Below are positions 52,470-62,352 of a DNA stretch of 64,000 bases, piece by piece. The position numbers were made by a program, and so were the translations under genes. This stretch comes from Promethearchaeota archaeon. GTDB lineage: Archaea; Asgardarchaeota; Lokiarchaeia; Sigyniarchaeales; SOKP01. The notes beneath the pieces were generated by a model. It was not told where the DNA came from and made no database searches. It was given only the letters and a program-made list of their open reading frames with translations. The stretch spans positions 34,917 to 98,916 of the forward strand of contig JAHPZI010000017.1 of assembly GCA_019058295.1 (NCBI GenBank), written 5' to 3'. Numbering within the stretch: position 1 is the first letter of the stretch; every line of letters starts with the position of its first letter.

Positions 52470-55400
52470 CTATCTTGTTCTTACGGCGTCAATTATATTG
52501 ATATTTGCTGCCCATTTTGAAGGATATCTTGAACTAACAATTGCAGTAACCACTGTTGTAAGTATCAATAAGCTAATTACAAGCCATGGAATGACAAGAG
52601 TAACCGTAAGAAATCCCGTGTCTGGAATAGATGAGACCATAAGAAATCCAGTAAACAATCCAGCAATTATTCCCACTATTGTTCCTAAAAATGCCACGAC
52701 TAATGTTTCTCCAGAAATTGTTCTTACGACTCCTTTTTTATTTAACCCAATTGATCTAAGCATTCCGATTTCTCTTCGACGAGCCATTGTCGTAAGAAGG
52801 CAATGAAGGGCTAGTCCAATCATAGCAATTATAATAGCAAATACCAATATTCCGTTCATAATCAAACTAATCAGATCTACCATGCTTTCGAAAATTGATG
52901 TGATATAGGAATTTGTGAAAGCAAACAATACGATATAGCCATGATCTTCCATATATTCCGTTATCTCTTCTAAAATTTTTTCATCATCCTCACCTTCTTC
53001 AACCCAGATATACCAACTAAAGACATTTAATCTAAATGCTAATGAATCAATAGGAATCGAAGGTGATCCTGTTTTAAGATCAAGGATAGTCCAGTTTGAA
53101 CCTAAAGCCTCTAATCGGGTCCACAATAGAGATGCAGTTTTCGCAATATCATCAACAGATTTACAATGTATAAAGACATGAGTAATTTTGTCGTATGTTC
53201 CATTATTTCTAGTTCCGTTATAGTCGATATACACTTGATTTCTCGCTTTTTCATAATTAATATAAATAGCATTTTGAGTTTCCGCTATATCAGCACCTAC
53301 TTCATAACCTGCGATCCAATTCAATCTTTCTGTACGGTACAATAAGGGATCTGCAATTATCCCTATAACTGTATAATTAGGCCATTTATCAGGCTCTAGA
53401 GTATAGGTGGATTGATTTACTAGAAAATTCAAGGAATCAATATTTATGCTAAAATCATTATTATAAGTAGAATTATATCCGGTTATTCTTAATGTGAGAT
53501 TACTCGTTAAAGATGATATGTCTGGTAGGGGAAAATAAGTGAATGGTGGGAAATATTGATTAAAATATAACGTATGGTTTTTTTCAGTTCTACTATTAAT
53601 ATCTCCTAGTTTTTCAAAGCTTTTTGTGAAATAGTTATATACTTCTAGCTCTAGATTTTCAATTGAGGAATTAACCGAAGATTCTATAGTAACGCCATAA
53701 GGAATCATAAATTTCAGATATTTTATAATGAAGTCAAACAGATTAACTGTAATATTGAAGTTTAATGAATTTTTATTACTCTTAAATGTCATATTCACAT
53801 TATCTGAGAATGTAAAATTTGCTACGCTACCATCTATAATTGTTCCATCTTTAAGCAAAACAGTAGTATTAAGTTCTCCTGTGTTTATAAAAGTAGGACT
53901 TGGTTCAAATTCTTGCGGAAATATCGCAATTGTTGAATTTATTCCAAAAGATTCATCATAATTCTCCCTATAATAATCTCGATATGTTTTATCAACTACA
54001 CACACATCATCAAAATTATTAAGTAATTGTTCCATTGTATCGCCGGGATACGCATTTGATTGATTTATTAATAGGTGTTCGCCAAAATAGCTATCGTCTT
54101 TTAAATTTCCAATAGAATTTGTTCTGATACCAACAACAGATGAATTAAAGTTAATAGCAGGGTCGAAAATATTTATTGGAACGTCTAAATCATATGAAGG
54201 GCCGATATAATCCATGCGCGTCGTATAATAATCAATTTCACTAATATCATCTAAAATCGGATAAACATCAGAAAAATTGTACCAATTAGGCAAATATAAA
54301 TCTATGTCATCATATCCTGATTCTGGTTTTTGTCTGAATATAATATCTGTATTTCCACCAGGTAGATTCTTACGTGCAATCTGTTCATATGTGTCCCATG
54401 AAATAAATATGTTATATGCGCCTTCTTCTTGACCTATTATTTCTCCTGTAGCAAACCCTTGAAATTTTTCGACAATTGCTATTACTTTCATTCTCTCTTC
54501 ATAAGTGACCTCTTGAGCAGAATCCGTATCATATGCTTGCATTGCATTAAAAGATGGAAAAATGATTCCAAGTGAAAATGATACGTTTATCTTGTCGTCT
54601 ACTTCTAAATCAAAGTAGTCTGCTTCATTCTCAGTAATAATCATGGTATTTTCGTCTTCTATCTCATCCATCATCTCTTTAAGCGTCATATCACTTGGCT
54701 CGAGTACTTCTGTTTCCTTCATATGTTCTTCAACTTTGTCGGGATCTAATACGTGTACTGTAACAGATTTATCCCAATCCTTTTCTAATTGCCCATGTCC
54801 AATCCATTTATTCCTATCTTCATCAAATATAAGTGCATTTCTAAAAGTCACTCCCATTACATCATCAATTCCATCTATATCCTCAAGTTCATCTTCAAAC
54901 GAACGAGGTGTATTTTGGGCAAATACTCGAATATCACACCCCATTACGTTATTGACAGTAGTGTGTACTCCTTCTCTAACTGAACCCATTATTACGCTAA
55001 TACTAACAAGATAACTTACTGTTATAGCAATCATTGTATATGTAAGCACTGTTCTTTTACGATGTCTCAAAACATTTTTTCTTGTGAGCAATTTCGTTTG
55101 TTTTAAATATGGACCAAATATTTTAATAAATCCCTTAGTAATAGGAGCAACAAAAATAGCCGAGAGCCCAATTATACCAAATAAAATAAGCGTAGGAGCA
55201 ATTATCGATGCTGTTGATTCAGACAATCCTTCATCACCGCCATTAACATGTCGTCTAGGACCAGCACTAGCTCCAACTACTGTGTATAAAAGCCAAGAAC
55301 CATAAACAATTAACGAGATGGCTAGAATTATATACAAAATCTTTTGTTTATGATGCTTTTTCTCCCTTTCGGCTTTATGTGCAAGAGGATTTAGGCACTC

Positions 55401-56735
55401 AATAAGAGGTTTTCGACTTGCTTTCCAGCTAGGATAAATAGCAGCTAAAATGCATGAAAGTACACCAACACCAAAAATCATTGCTAGGGTTTGTGGGTAT
55501 AAAATAATCTCAAACTCCATGTCAGCAAACATTTCACCAACTTGACCCGGCATACCCTTAAGAGATTCTACTGTTATATAAAAAATAAAATATGACATGA
55601 AAAATGAGCAAATTGTTCCTATTATTGCTCCTATAACTCCCATTATAACTCCTTGCGTCAAAAACAACTTGAAAGTTTCTGATTTTGACGCTCCAACTGC
55701 TTGGAGCATTCCAGTCTCATACTCTTGCTCTTCTTTTATTATATTAAAAATATTTAAGATAAGAATAATCGAGAGAATAAGAGCTATAACACCAAACATT
55801 AATAATATCGTCATCATCATGTCAACAGTATCGTTAATCTGATCAACTGTATCAGTTTTTAAGTCTGCTACGCTCCATTTATCTTTACCAAGTTCATCCT
55901 TAATATCATCAGTTACATCTGCAGCGTTATTAACATCATCTATGCCAACAGCTACTAGATTATATTCACCATCATGACTAACAGCTCCATCTACAAGTTC
56001 ATGAGCAGTCTCGATATCTGCAAACAAACAAGGCCCTGATGATGGACTATCATATGATGAAGGTGTTTCAGGATCAAAATCACGTGCCTCACCAAGATCT
56101 CGTATGATTGCTACAACTCTATATTTAGGCCATAAATCAGTATTTGCCGATACTACATCTTGATCCATCCCTATTTTTAAATGATAATCTATAGGCAATA
56201 CCATTACTTCATCACCTGCATCAAAATCCTTACCTAACTTTATTTTTAAAGATTCTGTTATTACAATATCATTTCTCCCATGATCAAGCAATTCTTCAAT
56301 TGTATCTCCATTCACCTCAGATTCTATTATGTAAGGTCTGCTTCCAAGTTCATCCTCATCGCTTGAATCGATGTCAATCCCGTATACCGCAGTTCTCGTA
56401 CTATCCTCAAGCTGATTTCCTCCTGGAACCCAACTAGTATATACTGAAAAACCTGCAATTCTATATGAAACATATTCGACATGTGGTAAATCTTCAATAT
56501 CTTCAACATCTCTCGGTCTAAACCACTCATCTTGAGTTGCACTTTTACGAACAAGAACATCTGCTGTCCCCATGCGATTATCAATGTCCTTAACAAACAT
56601 AACCTTAAATGAATCTCTGGCTATCAAGATGCCACCAAAAAGCGCAACACCTATTATGAGTGTAATCGTAGTAAGAATATATCTTGCTTTACGCCTCCTC
56701 ATATTTCTTACAGCAAGCTTAAATATTATTCCCAC
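52470..56735 (-). CDS. Very large FtsX/MacB-type permease
   Basis: 1421 residues, well above the usual 400-850. The N-terminus KLAVRNMRRRKARYILTTIT begins helix 1, followed by an extracellular domain and three helices (about 305-435) with the FtsX-like EYETGMLQAVGASKSETFK. A middle helix pair (about 465-540) leads to a second set: helix KNVLRHRKRTVLTYTMIAIT, a long second extracellular domain (about 600-1270) with many Asn sequons, and three helices at the C-terminus with RRREIGMLRSIGLNKKGVVR. Start GTG 56735 behind GGAGG. The enlarged outer domain may bind a surface polymer, lipid or peptide cargo. Confidence 0.92.
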   Translation of the reverse strand: MGIIFKLAVRNMRRRKARYILTTITLIIGVALFGGILIARDSFKVMFVKDIDNRMGTADVLVRKSATQDEWFRPRDVEDIEDLPHVEYVSYRIAGFSVYTSWVPGGNQLEDSTRTAVYGIDIDSSDEDELGSRPYIIESEVNGDTIEELLDHGRNDIVITESLKIKLGKDFDAGDEVMVLPIDYHLKIGMDQDVVSANTDLWPKYRVVAIIRDLGEARDFDPETPSSYDSPSSGPCLFADIETAHELVDGAVSHDGEYNLVAVGIDDVNNAADVTDDIKDELGKDKWSVADLKTDTVDQINDTVDMMMTILLMFGVIALILSIILILNIFNIIKEEQEYETGMLQAVGASKSETFKLFLTQGVIMGVIGAIIGTICSFFMSYFIFYITVESLKGMPGQVGEMFADMEFEIILYPQTLAMIFGVGVLSCILAAIYPSWKASRKPLIECLNPLAHKAEREKKHHKQKILYIILAISLIVYGSWLLYTVVGASAGPRRHVNGGDEGLSESTASIIAPTLILFGIIGLSAIFVAPITKGFIKIFGPYLKQTKLLTRKNVLRHRKRTVLTYTMIAITVSYLVSISVIMGSVREGVHTTVNNVMGCDIRVFAQNTPRSFEDELEDIDGIDDVMGVTFRNALIFDEDRNKWIGHGQLEKDWDKSVTVHVLDPDKVEEHMKETEVLEPSDMTLKEMMDEIEDENTMIITENEADYFDLEVDDKINVSFSLGIIFPSFNAMQAYDTDSAQEVTYEERMKVIAIVEKFQGFATGEIIGQEEGAYNIFISWDTYEQIARKNLPGGNTDIIFRQKPESGYDDIDLYLPNWYNFSDVYPILDDISEIDYYTTRMDYIGPSYDLDVPINIFDPAINFNSSVVGIRTNSIGNLKDDSYFGEHLLINQSNAYPGDTMEQLLNNFDDVCVVDKTYRDYYRENYDESFGINSTIAIFPQEFEPSPTFINTGELNTTVLLKDGTIIDGSVANFTFSDNVNMTFKSNKNSLNFNITVNLFDFIIKYLKFMIPYGVTIESSVNSSIENLELEVYNYFTKSFEKLGDINSRTEKNHTLYFNQYFPPFTYFPLPDISSLTSNLTLRITGYNSTYNNDFSINIDSLNFLVNQSTYTLEPDKWPNYTVIGIIADPLLYRTERLNWIAGYEVGADIAETQNAIYINYEKARNQVYIDYNGTRNNGTYDKITHVFIHCKSVDDIAKTASLLWTRLEALGSNWTILDLKTGSPSIPIDSLAFRLNVFSWYIWVEEGEDDEKILEEITEYMEDHGYIVLFAFTNSYITSIFESMVDLISLIMNGILVFAIIIAMIGLALHCLLTTMARRREIGMLRSIGLNKKGVVRTISGETLVVAFLGTIVGIIAGLFTGFLMVSSIPDTGFLTVTLVIPWLVISLLILTTVVTAIVSSRYPSKWAANINIIDAVRTR

Positions 56736-56737
56736 TT

Positions 56738-57382
56738 TTATTTCCCTCCGGTATTATTGATGATTAACGATTTATTTGATGAATGTTCAATGTCACCTGT
56801 TCTTTGTTTTTTCTCTAGTTTTATTAAAATATCATCAATCGCTCTAAGATTTTTTTGCATTACTTTAATTCGTTCCTCAAGTAATTTTTTGTGATATTCC
56901 AATATTTCCACTTTAGATTCTGGAGATTGTGCCCCAATTAATTCCATCTGAGGAAGAGAAATTAATCTCTCTATATCTTCTAAAAATGACGGTTCAGTCT
57001 CATCGGTCATATCAAGAGTTGATAAGATAATTGATTTAATGGATTCTGTCATAATTTGATGCTTTTGAATTATCATCTTTAACGTTTCTTTTCCTTTGGA
57101 GGTTATCTCGTATATCTTCTTTTGACGACCGGAATCATCTACTTCAATACAATCTATTAAACCTTTTTCGCTTAATGATTTTAGCAAAGGATAAAGAGTT
57201 GACACAGTTGGTTGGAATACGCCCACAGTTAGTTCATCGATTTCTTCGGCAATTTTGTATCCGTGACCTGTTTCTTTTTCTAAAACAAATAAGATTAGTC
57301 CACTAACGAAACCCTTTTTCATCGCATTATCAAAGGAATCAACTATATTTTCAATTTTATTAATATCGTTGTTTTGTGTCAT
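56738..57382 (-). CDS. PadR-family transcription regulator
   Basis: 214 residues. Winged helix at about 20-105: GFVSGLILFVLEKETGHGYK, ISEEIDEL-like helix, QPTVSTLYPLLKSLSEKGLI and the wing GRQKKIYEITSKGKETLK. The C-terminal half is a long coiled-coil region for dimerisation, as in PadR proteins. Its stop lies two bases before the permease start, so it heads the ABC operon and probably represses it until a cargo or drug-like ligand binds. Confidence 0.92.
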   Translation of the reverse strand: MTQNNDINKIENIVDSFDNAMKKGFVSGLILFVLEKETGHGYKIAEEIDELTVGVFQPTVSTLYPLLKSLSEKGLIDCIEVDDSGRQKKIYEITSKGKETLKMIIQKHQIMTESIKSIILSTLDMTDETEPSFLEDIERLISLPQMELIGAQSPESKVEILEYHKKLLEERIKVMQKNLRAIDDILIKLEKKQRTGDIEHSSNKSLIINNTGGK

Positions 57383-57439
57383 TTTTTTAGTTAAATTTTT
57401 TTGTAAATAAAATGTTAAATTGGAAAATTTATGGTAGTA

Positions 57440-57466
57440 TATAAAATATATTGTTATAAAATATAT
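57440..57466. promoter_or_regulatory. Direct repeat before the padR gene
   Basis: TATAAAATATAT is present at 57440-57451 and 57455-57466, about 60-85 bases upstream of the padR ATG. Either copy could be the TATA element and the pair could be a site for autoregulation. The A+T richness makes this weak. The rest of the 222-base gap shows nothing else. Confidence 0.3.
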
Positions 57467-57604
57467 GGTCTTCTCCTCATAGAAGGCAAGATTTTAAGGG
57501 TTGAATGCAAAATACAATATAAATGCATTTGTTATCATTCCTATTCTTGCTATAATTAAAAAAAAAGAGAAGTTAAAATTTGAAAGATTTTAGATATTTT
57601 TTAA

Positions 57605-57928
57605 CTAATCGGGCATTTTCATTCCTATCGATTCCAAAGCTTCTTCGATTGACGCGTAAGTTATTATTGAGTATTCAAATCCCTCAATGGGCTGGAACAA
57701 AACTAAAGAATTCATTGAACGGCCCAGAGCTTCTCCAAGATCCTCATTTGTTACTTTCGTAATAGTAATGGTTTCTAAACCATCTTTAGTTGCTCTGGTT
57801 ACAGCGTCTACGACAATTTCTCCTGGACCTTCACCCGGCGGAAATTTTTTCCTCGATTCAAAGTACTTTTTTACGACCTCTGGTACCTTATGAGTCGGAT
57901 AATAACCAGTTACAAAAATATATGGCAT
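57605..57928 (-). CDS. Small alpha/beta protein, unknown
   Basis: 107 residues from ATG 57928, five bases after GGTGA (a GTG nine bases upstream is part of that ribosome site). The chain PYIFVTGYYPTHKVPEVVKK, then strands ETITITKV, SLVLFQPI, and YSIITYASIEEALES suggests a ferredoxin-like beta-alpha-beta fold of the kind found in small sensor or monooxygenase-like proteins. No catalytic motif, and I cannot name a family. Confidence 0.6.
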   Translation of the reverse strand: MPYIFVTGYYPTHKVPEVVKKYFESRKKFPPGEGPGEIVVDAVTRATKDGLETITITKVTNEDLGEALGRSMNSLVLFQPIEGFEYSIITYASIEEALESIGMKMPD

Positions 57929-58121
57929 ACTTTTCACCTTTAAATAATTTTTTTCATTAAAATTAGATTTCTGTGCAATTGATACTTAAAATCTGAAAAT
58001 ATTTAAATGTTTACATTTTTATCAAATTTTTTTTGGTTTCATAAAATATTCACCAAGGACACCTAATTGAATGGTAAAAAAAAAGAATAGTTATATTTAC
58101 CAAGTTAAAAAAAAAAAGAAT

Positions 58122-58391
58122 TTATTTTTTTGCTAGACCTGGAGGTACATGAGCTGCATGAATTAGAACTACAATTAACCCAACAATCACACAAATTATA
58201 CCTAGAATTAATCCTATTACGCAAAAAATGTTTTTTCTCTCACCGCTAAATCCACGCATGCCTATTAATGCCAAGATTATCGCAATTACTCCTAATACTA
58301 TACCTGTTAAACCTGCAAAGATCAATCCTATTATTGCTAAAATTATAGCCACTATTCCAAGTACATCTGAGACTGTAAAACTCCTTGCCAT
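58122..58391 (-). CDS. Small membrane protein with three hydrophobic segments
   Basis: 89 residues. Hydrophobic segments are at about 9-27, 27-44 and 56-78, with a central polar loop GMRGFSGERKN. The Gly-rich pattern GLTGIVLGVIAIILALIG recalls DUF4190-like small membrane proteins, but this is only a resemblance. The C-terminus HAAHVPPGLAKK is soluble. Function unknown. Confidence 0.55.
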   Translation of the reverse strand: MARSFTVSDVLGIVAIILAIIGLIFAGLTGIVLGVIAIILALIGMRGFSGERKNIFCVIGLILGIICVIVGLIVVLIHAAHVPPGLAKK

Positions 58392-58553
58392 TATAAAAAC
58401 CTATTTTTTAAATTAGAAACGAATTATTATAACAATGATCGAAACCTAATATAAATGTTTTCTATTTGGTTTAAATTAAATATTTTTACAATATTGTTGA
58501 GAAGATCTTATCTAATTATTACCATAGTGCGCATAATTAATCTTTTTAATAAC

Positions 58554-58892
58554 TTAGTGTTTATGATGTTTAGTATGCCCTCCTGCTATGATAAAATAAC
58601 TTCTTTCTTCAGATAAATTTCTCAGAAACACTTTTAATCCATCCGGTATAAAAAATACTTCACCTTCGTTCAAAGTGATCTCTTTATCTTTTGTATTAAC
58701 TTGAATCTGACCGCTCATCAAATATAAAAGTTCCTCGTGTCCTTTTCCAGGTCCCACTTTTCTATTTAATTCTTCAGGTTCTAAAAAACAAAGTCCTAAA
58801 TAAACATCTTTTATTTCACGATTAATTTTTGCGCCATAAAAGAACTCTTTTTTGGGCGAATCGTGACATTTTTCTCTCAAATTAAATATCAT
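58554..58892 (-). CDS. Cupin-domain protein
   Basis: 112 residues. The cupin motif 1 is GHEELLYLMSGQIQV (about 49-63, with the His, two Glu and the turn glycine), then LNEGEVFFIPDGLKVFLRN as motif 2. The end GGHTKHHKH is His-rich and might bind metal. Likely a small metal-binding cupin; substrate unknown. The gene stands alone between the small membrane protein and the longin pair. Confidence 0.75.
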   Translation of the reverse strand: MIFNLREKCHDSPKKEFFYGAKINREIKDVYLGLCFLEPEELNRKVGPGKGHEELLYLMSGQIQVNTKDKEITLNEGEVFFIPDGLKVFLRNLSEERSYFIIAGGHTKHHKH

Positions 58893-58935
58893 ACTGATTT
58901 ATCCGCCTTATTTTTAATTTTAAATATTAATAAAT

Positions 58936-60015
58936 CTATAGTTTTTCAAAGACTTCCTCGCAAATCAAATCGATTGGTTCAAAGATTTTTAAATTGCCCT
59001 TCCACTCTGATAATACGCTTGCATAAACAGCTTCAATTCGAGATACAAAGTTTTTTAATAATTCTTTTAAAGAGCTTAATTCCTGGGTACAAAAAATTAT
59101 TCCAATAATATGTGTGCTTGGATAAATTATAATTGAATAATTCTGCTTTTTTATAACCGAAAGTCCCCTATCATATGTTAGGGATTCAAGAATCATCTCA
59201 ATTCCTGTCAGTCCAGCTATTTTTAAAGATTGCTCTAAATTTTTTTCTTCCTCTTGAAAATTTTTGGAATAGAAACATAGCCCAGAGTTTTTTACTAAAA
59301 AAACGCTTTTAATCTTGTCATACCAGTCGTATTCTGAGAGTGGAGGAAGCGAAGTATAGAGAAAATATATGATAAAAAGGGATATAATTTGAATTATATC
59401 TCCCCATAATCTAGATTCTAATCCAAAATTTTGCGCTACAACATCTGTTGTAAGCATATATCCTATACCTAATGATACAAATCCAGAAATTAATTTTATG
59501 AAATTCACTATTCCTCCTCCTTTTAGTGACGATTTTTTTGCTAATTTCATTATATAACTTATGAAAAAGGGTACAAAAATAAAAGTAGTGAGATATGATA
59601 AATTTTGAGCATATTTAATGTCTATAATTGTAAATACTATAAAAATTGCAAAAGTGATTAAAAAAAGCAATGAGAATAAATATTTTTTGAAAAAAATATT
59701 ATGCTTTTCAATCACCACGATGAATATGAATGCTCCAATCATCAAAGTAAAATAACCAATTATTAAAAATATCGTTCTCATTTCAGAACTCTGAGCATAA
59801 AAATCACTCATTATAAACCAGAACCATTGAAGGCCATAAGTAAAAAATAAAATACTATAACTCAATTCTTCTGAATTCTTAGTATTTTTGAGAGATTCTT
59901 TATATTTAATAAGAAATATAAAAGCTAGTTCAAATGATAAGAATATAAAACTCCATTCCATAACCAATAAATGCCTTCTTAATGGGCCAGTTATAGGATA
60001 TTCAATAAAAATCAC
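58936..60015 (-). CDS. Seven-helix membrane protein fused to a C-terminal longin-like domain (copy B)
   Basis: 359 residues. Seven hydrophobic helices lie at about 18-36, 50-70, 83-103, 112-132, 138-158, 168-190 and 205-225. A soluble domain follows from about residue 232 (YDKIKSVFLVKNSGLCFYSK) with strand-strand-helix-strand pattern and two final helices ending AVYASVLSEWKGNLKIFEPI. This end motif matches the stand-alone longin protein at 39219 (LKNWNGDIKIF). Start GTG 60015 behind GGAGG. The upstream gene encodes a paralog, 20 bases away, so the two form one operon and may pair up. Confidence 0.68.
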   Translation of the reverse strand: MIFIEYPITGPLRRHLLVMEWSFIFLSFELAFIFLIKYKESLKNTKNSEELSYSILFFTYGLQWFWFIMSDFYAQSSEMRTIFLIIGYFTLMIGAFIFIVVIEKHNIFFKKYLFSLLFLITFAIFIVFTIIDIKYAQNLSYLTTFIFVPFFISYIMKLAKKSSLKGGGIVNFIKLISGFVSLGIGYMLTTDVVAQNFGLESRLWGDIIQIISLFIIYFLYTSLPPLSEYDWYDKIKSVFLVKNSGLCFYSKNFQEEEKNLEQSLKIAGLTGIEMILESLTYDRGLSVIKKQNYSIIIYPSTHIIGIIFCTQELSSLKELLKNFVSRIEAVYASVLSEWKGNLKIFEPIDLICEEVFEKL

Positions 60016-60035
60016 TAATCCTTATCCTCCACTTT

Positions 60036-61154
60036 TTACAACATTAAATTATTTAATATTATATCAAAACTTTCAAACAATTTCTTTTCCCCACCTTTAA
60101 ATTCATTTAATATCATTAAAATCTCTTTAAAGAAAGCTTGAAATTGTTTTTTAACCAGTTTTAGAAAATATTTAAATGATTCAATTCCTTCCCCATTAAC
60201 TACTAGAACAAAGATTAATGGTTCCGAAAATTTGCTACTATACTCTAATACAAAGGTTATATCTCCTTTTTTAATAATATTTGTTTTAACATCTTTAATA
60301 TACGTGATTTCAGATACTATATCTTCAACTCCAACTATTACCCTTGACATTACTTCAGTAAACTGATACGAATTGGAATTATCTAAAACAGTTTTAAAGT
60401 CAAATGAATAGATCTTTTCAATTGGGTTCTCTTTTATAACAAAAAAATGAATAATTTTTTTTTTCCAATCAAATTCAAGAAATACGGGAAATTTATAAAC
60501 TCCAAAGTAAATTATCAATAAACTTAACATAACAAATGGCATTGAAATTAATAATAGGATTTCTTTATATTCAACTAAAAAAATAGTTCTAAACTCATTA
60601 TTTCCAATGAGAATCGCAACAGATAATATTACTTCACCGATTAAAATCAACTTTAATCTCCTTTTAATTCTACCTGTTGATAGTTTAATTAATTTATATT
60701 GAAAGAATAAAAGATAAGCATATCCTAATAACACGAAAAGAAGAATATAAGGAAATTCAACAAAACTACTAATAATAATTGTTAAAATCAGAGAAATTAT
60801 AGTTATCAATATAATTATTCTCGGGATACGAGGATCAGAAACTTGATGAAATGGTTTAGTGCTCACTATTAATAGAAAAGAATTAGGTGCTAAAATAAAA
60901 ACTATAAATGATAGGTATAACAAAATATCCTTATAAGAGATTTCTAGTAAAAAGTAATTACTTAATACTCTTAATAGCGCACCGCTTATCGCAAACAAAA
61001 AGAATAAAGCATAGGCTAATAATATTTTGTTCAATTCAATATTTTCGTCTTTTAATTTAAAATATTGATATAAAAAAAATACAGCTAATTGATAACCAGC
61101 AACAAGAGAAATTACAGAAAAGGGAAGAATAATCTCATCTTGTATGAAGGACAT
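60036..61154 (-). CDS. Seven-helix membrane protein fused to a C-terminal longin-like domain (copy A)
   Basis: 372 residues, same layout as the next gene: seven hydrophobic helices in the first 225 residues, then FLEFDWKKKIIHFFVIKENP starting a soluble alpha/beta domain of about 140 residues, closing with QAFFKEILMILNEFKGGEKK. Sequence similarity with its neighbour is low in the helices and modest in the domain, so the duplication is old. No known sensor, channel or transporter motif. The longin-like part on the cytosolic side could recruit a small GTPase or scaffold. Confidence 0.66.
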   Translation of the reverse strand: MSFIQDEIILPFSVISLVAGYQLAVFFLYQYFKLKDENIELNKILLAYALFFLFAISGALLRVLSNYFLLEISYKDILLYLSFIVFILAPNSFLLIVSTKPFHQVSDPRIPRIIILITIISLILTIIISSFVEFPYILLFVLLGYAYLLFFQYKLIKLSTGRIKRRLKLILIGEVILSVAILIGNNEFRTIFLVEYKEILLLISMPFVMLSLLIIYFGVYKFPVFLEFDWKKKIIHFFVIKENPIEKIYSFDFKTVLDNSNSYQFTEVMSRVIVGVEDIVSEITYIKDVKTNIIKKGDITFVLEYSSKFSEPLIFVLVVNGEGIESFKYFLKLVKKQFQAFFKEILMILNEFKGGEKKLFESFDIILNNLML

Positions 61155-61302
61155 ATTATCAGATAAATAAAATTAAAATATTTAAGGATTTCTTTAATTT
61201 TTTATAATCTCAGAAGATGAGATGTTTCTGCTTCTATTAATTACTAAATTTTAATTATATGCTCTATATTAAATAAATTATATTGATTATAAACTGATAA
61301 TT

Positions 61303-62352
61303 ATGAAAGTTGCTAAGTATTATTCTAATGAGGATGTTAGAGTTGAGGATATGCCTAAACCTCAAATTGGATCTGGTGAGTTCTTGGTTAAGGTAAAAAG
61401 ATCTGGTATTTGTGGGTCTGATATATTGGAATATTATCGTTTCGCAAAAATGAAAAAACTCGGCGTTGATAATCTTATTTTAGGGCACGAAATTGCTGGT
61501 GATATTGTTGAGGTAGGGGAGGCTGTAAAAGATTTTAAAGTTGGAGACAGAGTTTTTGTATCACATCATGTTCCTTGTTTTGATTGTCATTACTGTGAAC
61601 TAGGGCATCATACCGCTTGCAATTTGCTTCACAATACAAATTTCGATCCTGGTGGCTTTGCTGAATATCTTAGAGTTCCAACAATTAATATAGAAAAAAA
61701 GGGTGTATATATTCTTGAAGATGATGTTTCATATGAAGAGGGTGTGTTTATTGAACCTTTGGGATGTGTATGTCGTGCTCAAAGATTGGCTAATATTAAA
61801 AAGGGACAAACACTCTTGATACTAGGTAGTGGAGTCTCGGGATTATTGCATCTTATGCTGGCAAAAGCTAAAGGCATAGAAAAAGTGATCACTACTGATA
61901 TAAGTAAATATCGATTAGAAAAAGCTAAACAGTTTGGTGCTGATGAGGTAATTCACGCAAATGATGAAATTATCTCAGAAGTAAAAGAAAATAATGAGGG
62001 AAGATCCCCTGATGTTGTAATTGTATGTACTGGTGCCTTGTCGGCAGCAAGACAAGCTTTAGATTGTGCTGGTCCAGGGAGTACAATCATCTTTTTTGCT
62101 GTTCCCAAACCCGGAATTAACCTTGAGATACCCATAAATGACTATTGGAGAAATGAGATAACAATTATGACATCTTACGGAGCTGCTCCCGAAGATCTTG
62201 ACGAAGCTTATGAGTGGATAAAATCCAAAAAGTTTGATATAGTGGAGTTAATATCGCATCGATTTCCACTTAATAAGGCTGGAGAGGCATTTGAAGTTGT
62301 CTGTGAAGCCAACGAATCAATGAAAGTAATTTTAGAACCAGAAGAAGATTAA
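61303..62352 (+). CDS. Zinc-dependent alcohol/polyol dehydrogenase (MDR family)
   Basis: 349 residues. Catalytic zinc site: GICGSDILEYYR (Cys 38 region) and GHEIAGDIVEVGEAV (His-Glu). Structural zinc: C-x2-C-x2-C-x7-C in CFDCHYCELGHHTAC (about 96-110). The NAD(P) loop is ILGSGVSGLLHLML (about 174-187). The TTDISKYRLEKAKQFGADEV segment fits the Rossmann fold. It oxidises or reduces an alcohol or sugar alcohol; substrate not decided. Its end overlaps the convergent MBL gene by four bases. Confidence 0.92.
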   Translation: MKVAKYYSNEDVRVEDMPKPQIGSGEFLVKVKRSGICGSDILEYYRFAKMKKLGVDNLILGHEIAGDIVEVGEAVKDFKVGDRVFVSHHVPCFDCHYCELGHHTACNLLHNTNFDPGGFAEYLRVPTINIEKKGVYILEDDVSYEEGVFIEPLGCVCRAQRLANIKKGQTLLILGSGVSGLLHLMLAKAKGIEKVITTDISKYRLEKAKQFGADEVIHANDEIISEVKENNEGRSPDVVIVCTGALSAARQALDCAGPGSTIIFFAVPKPGINLEIPINDYWRNEITIMTSYGAAPEDLDEAYEWIKSKKFDIVELISHRFPLNKAGEAFEVVCEANESMKVILEPEED

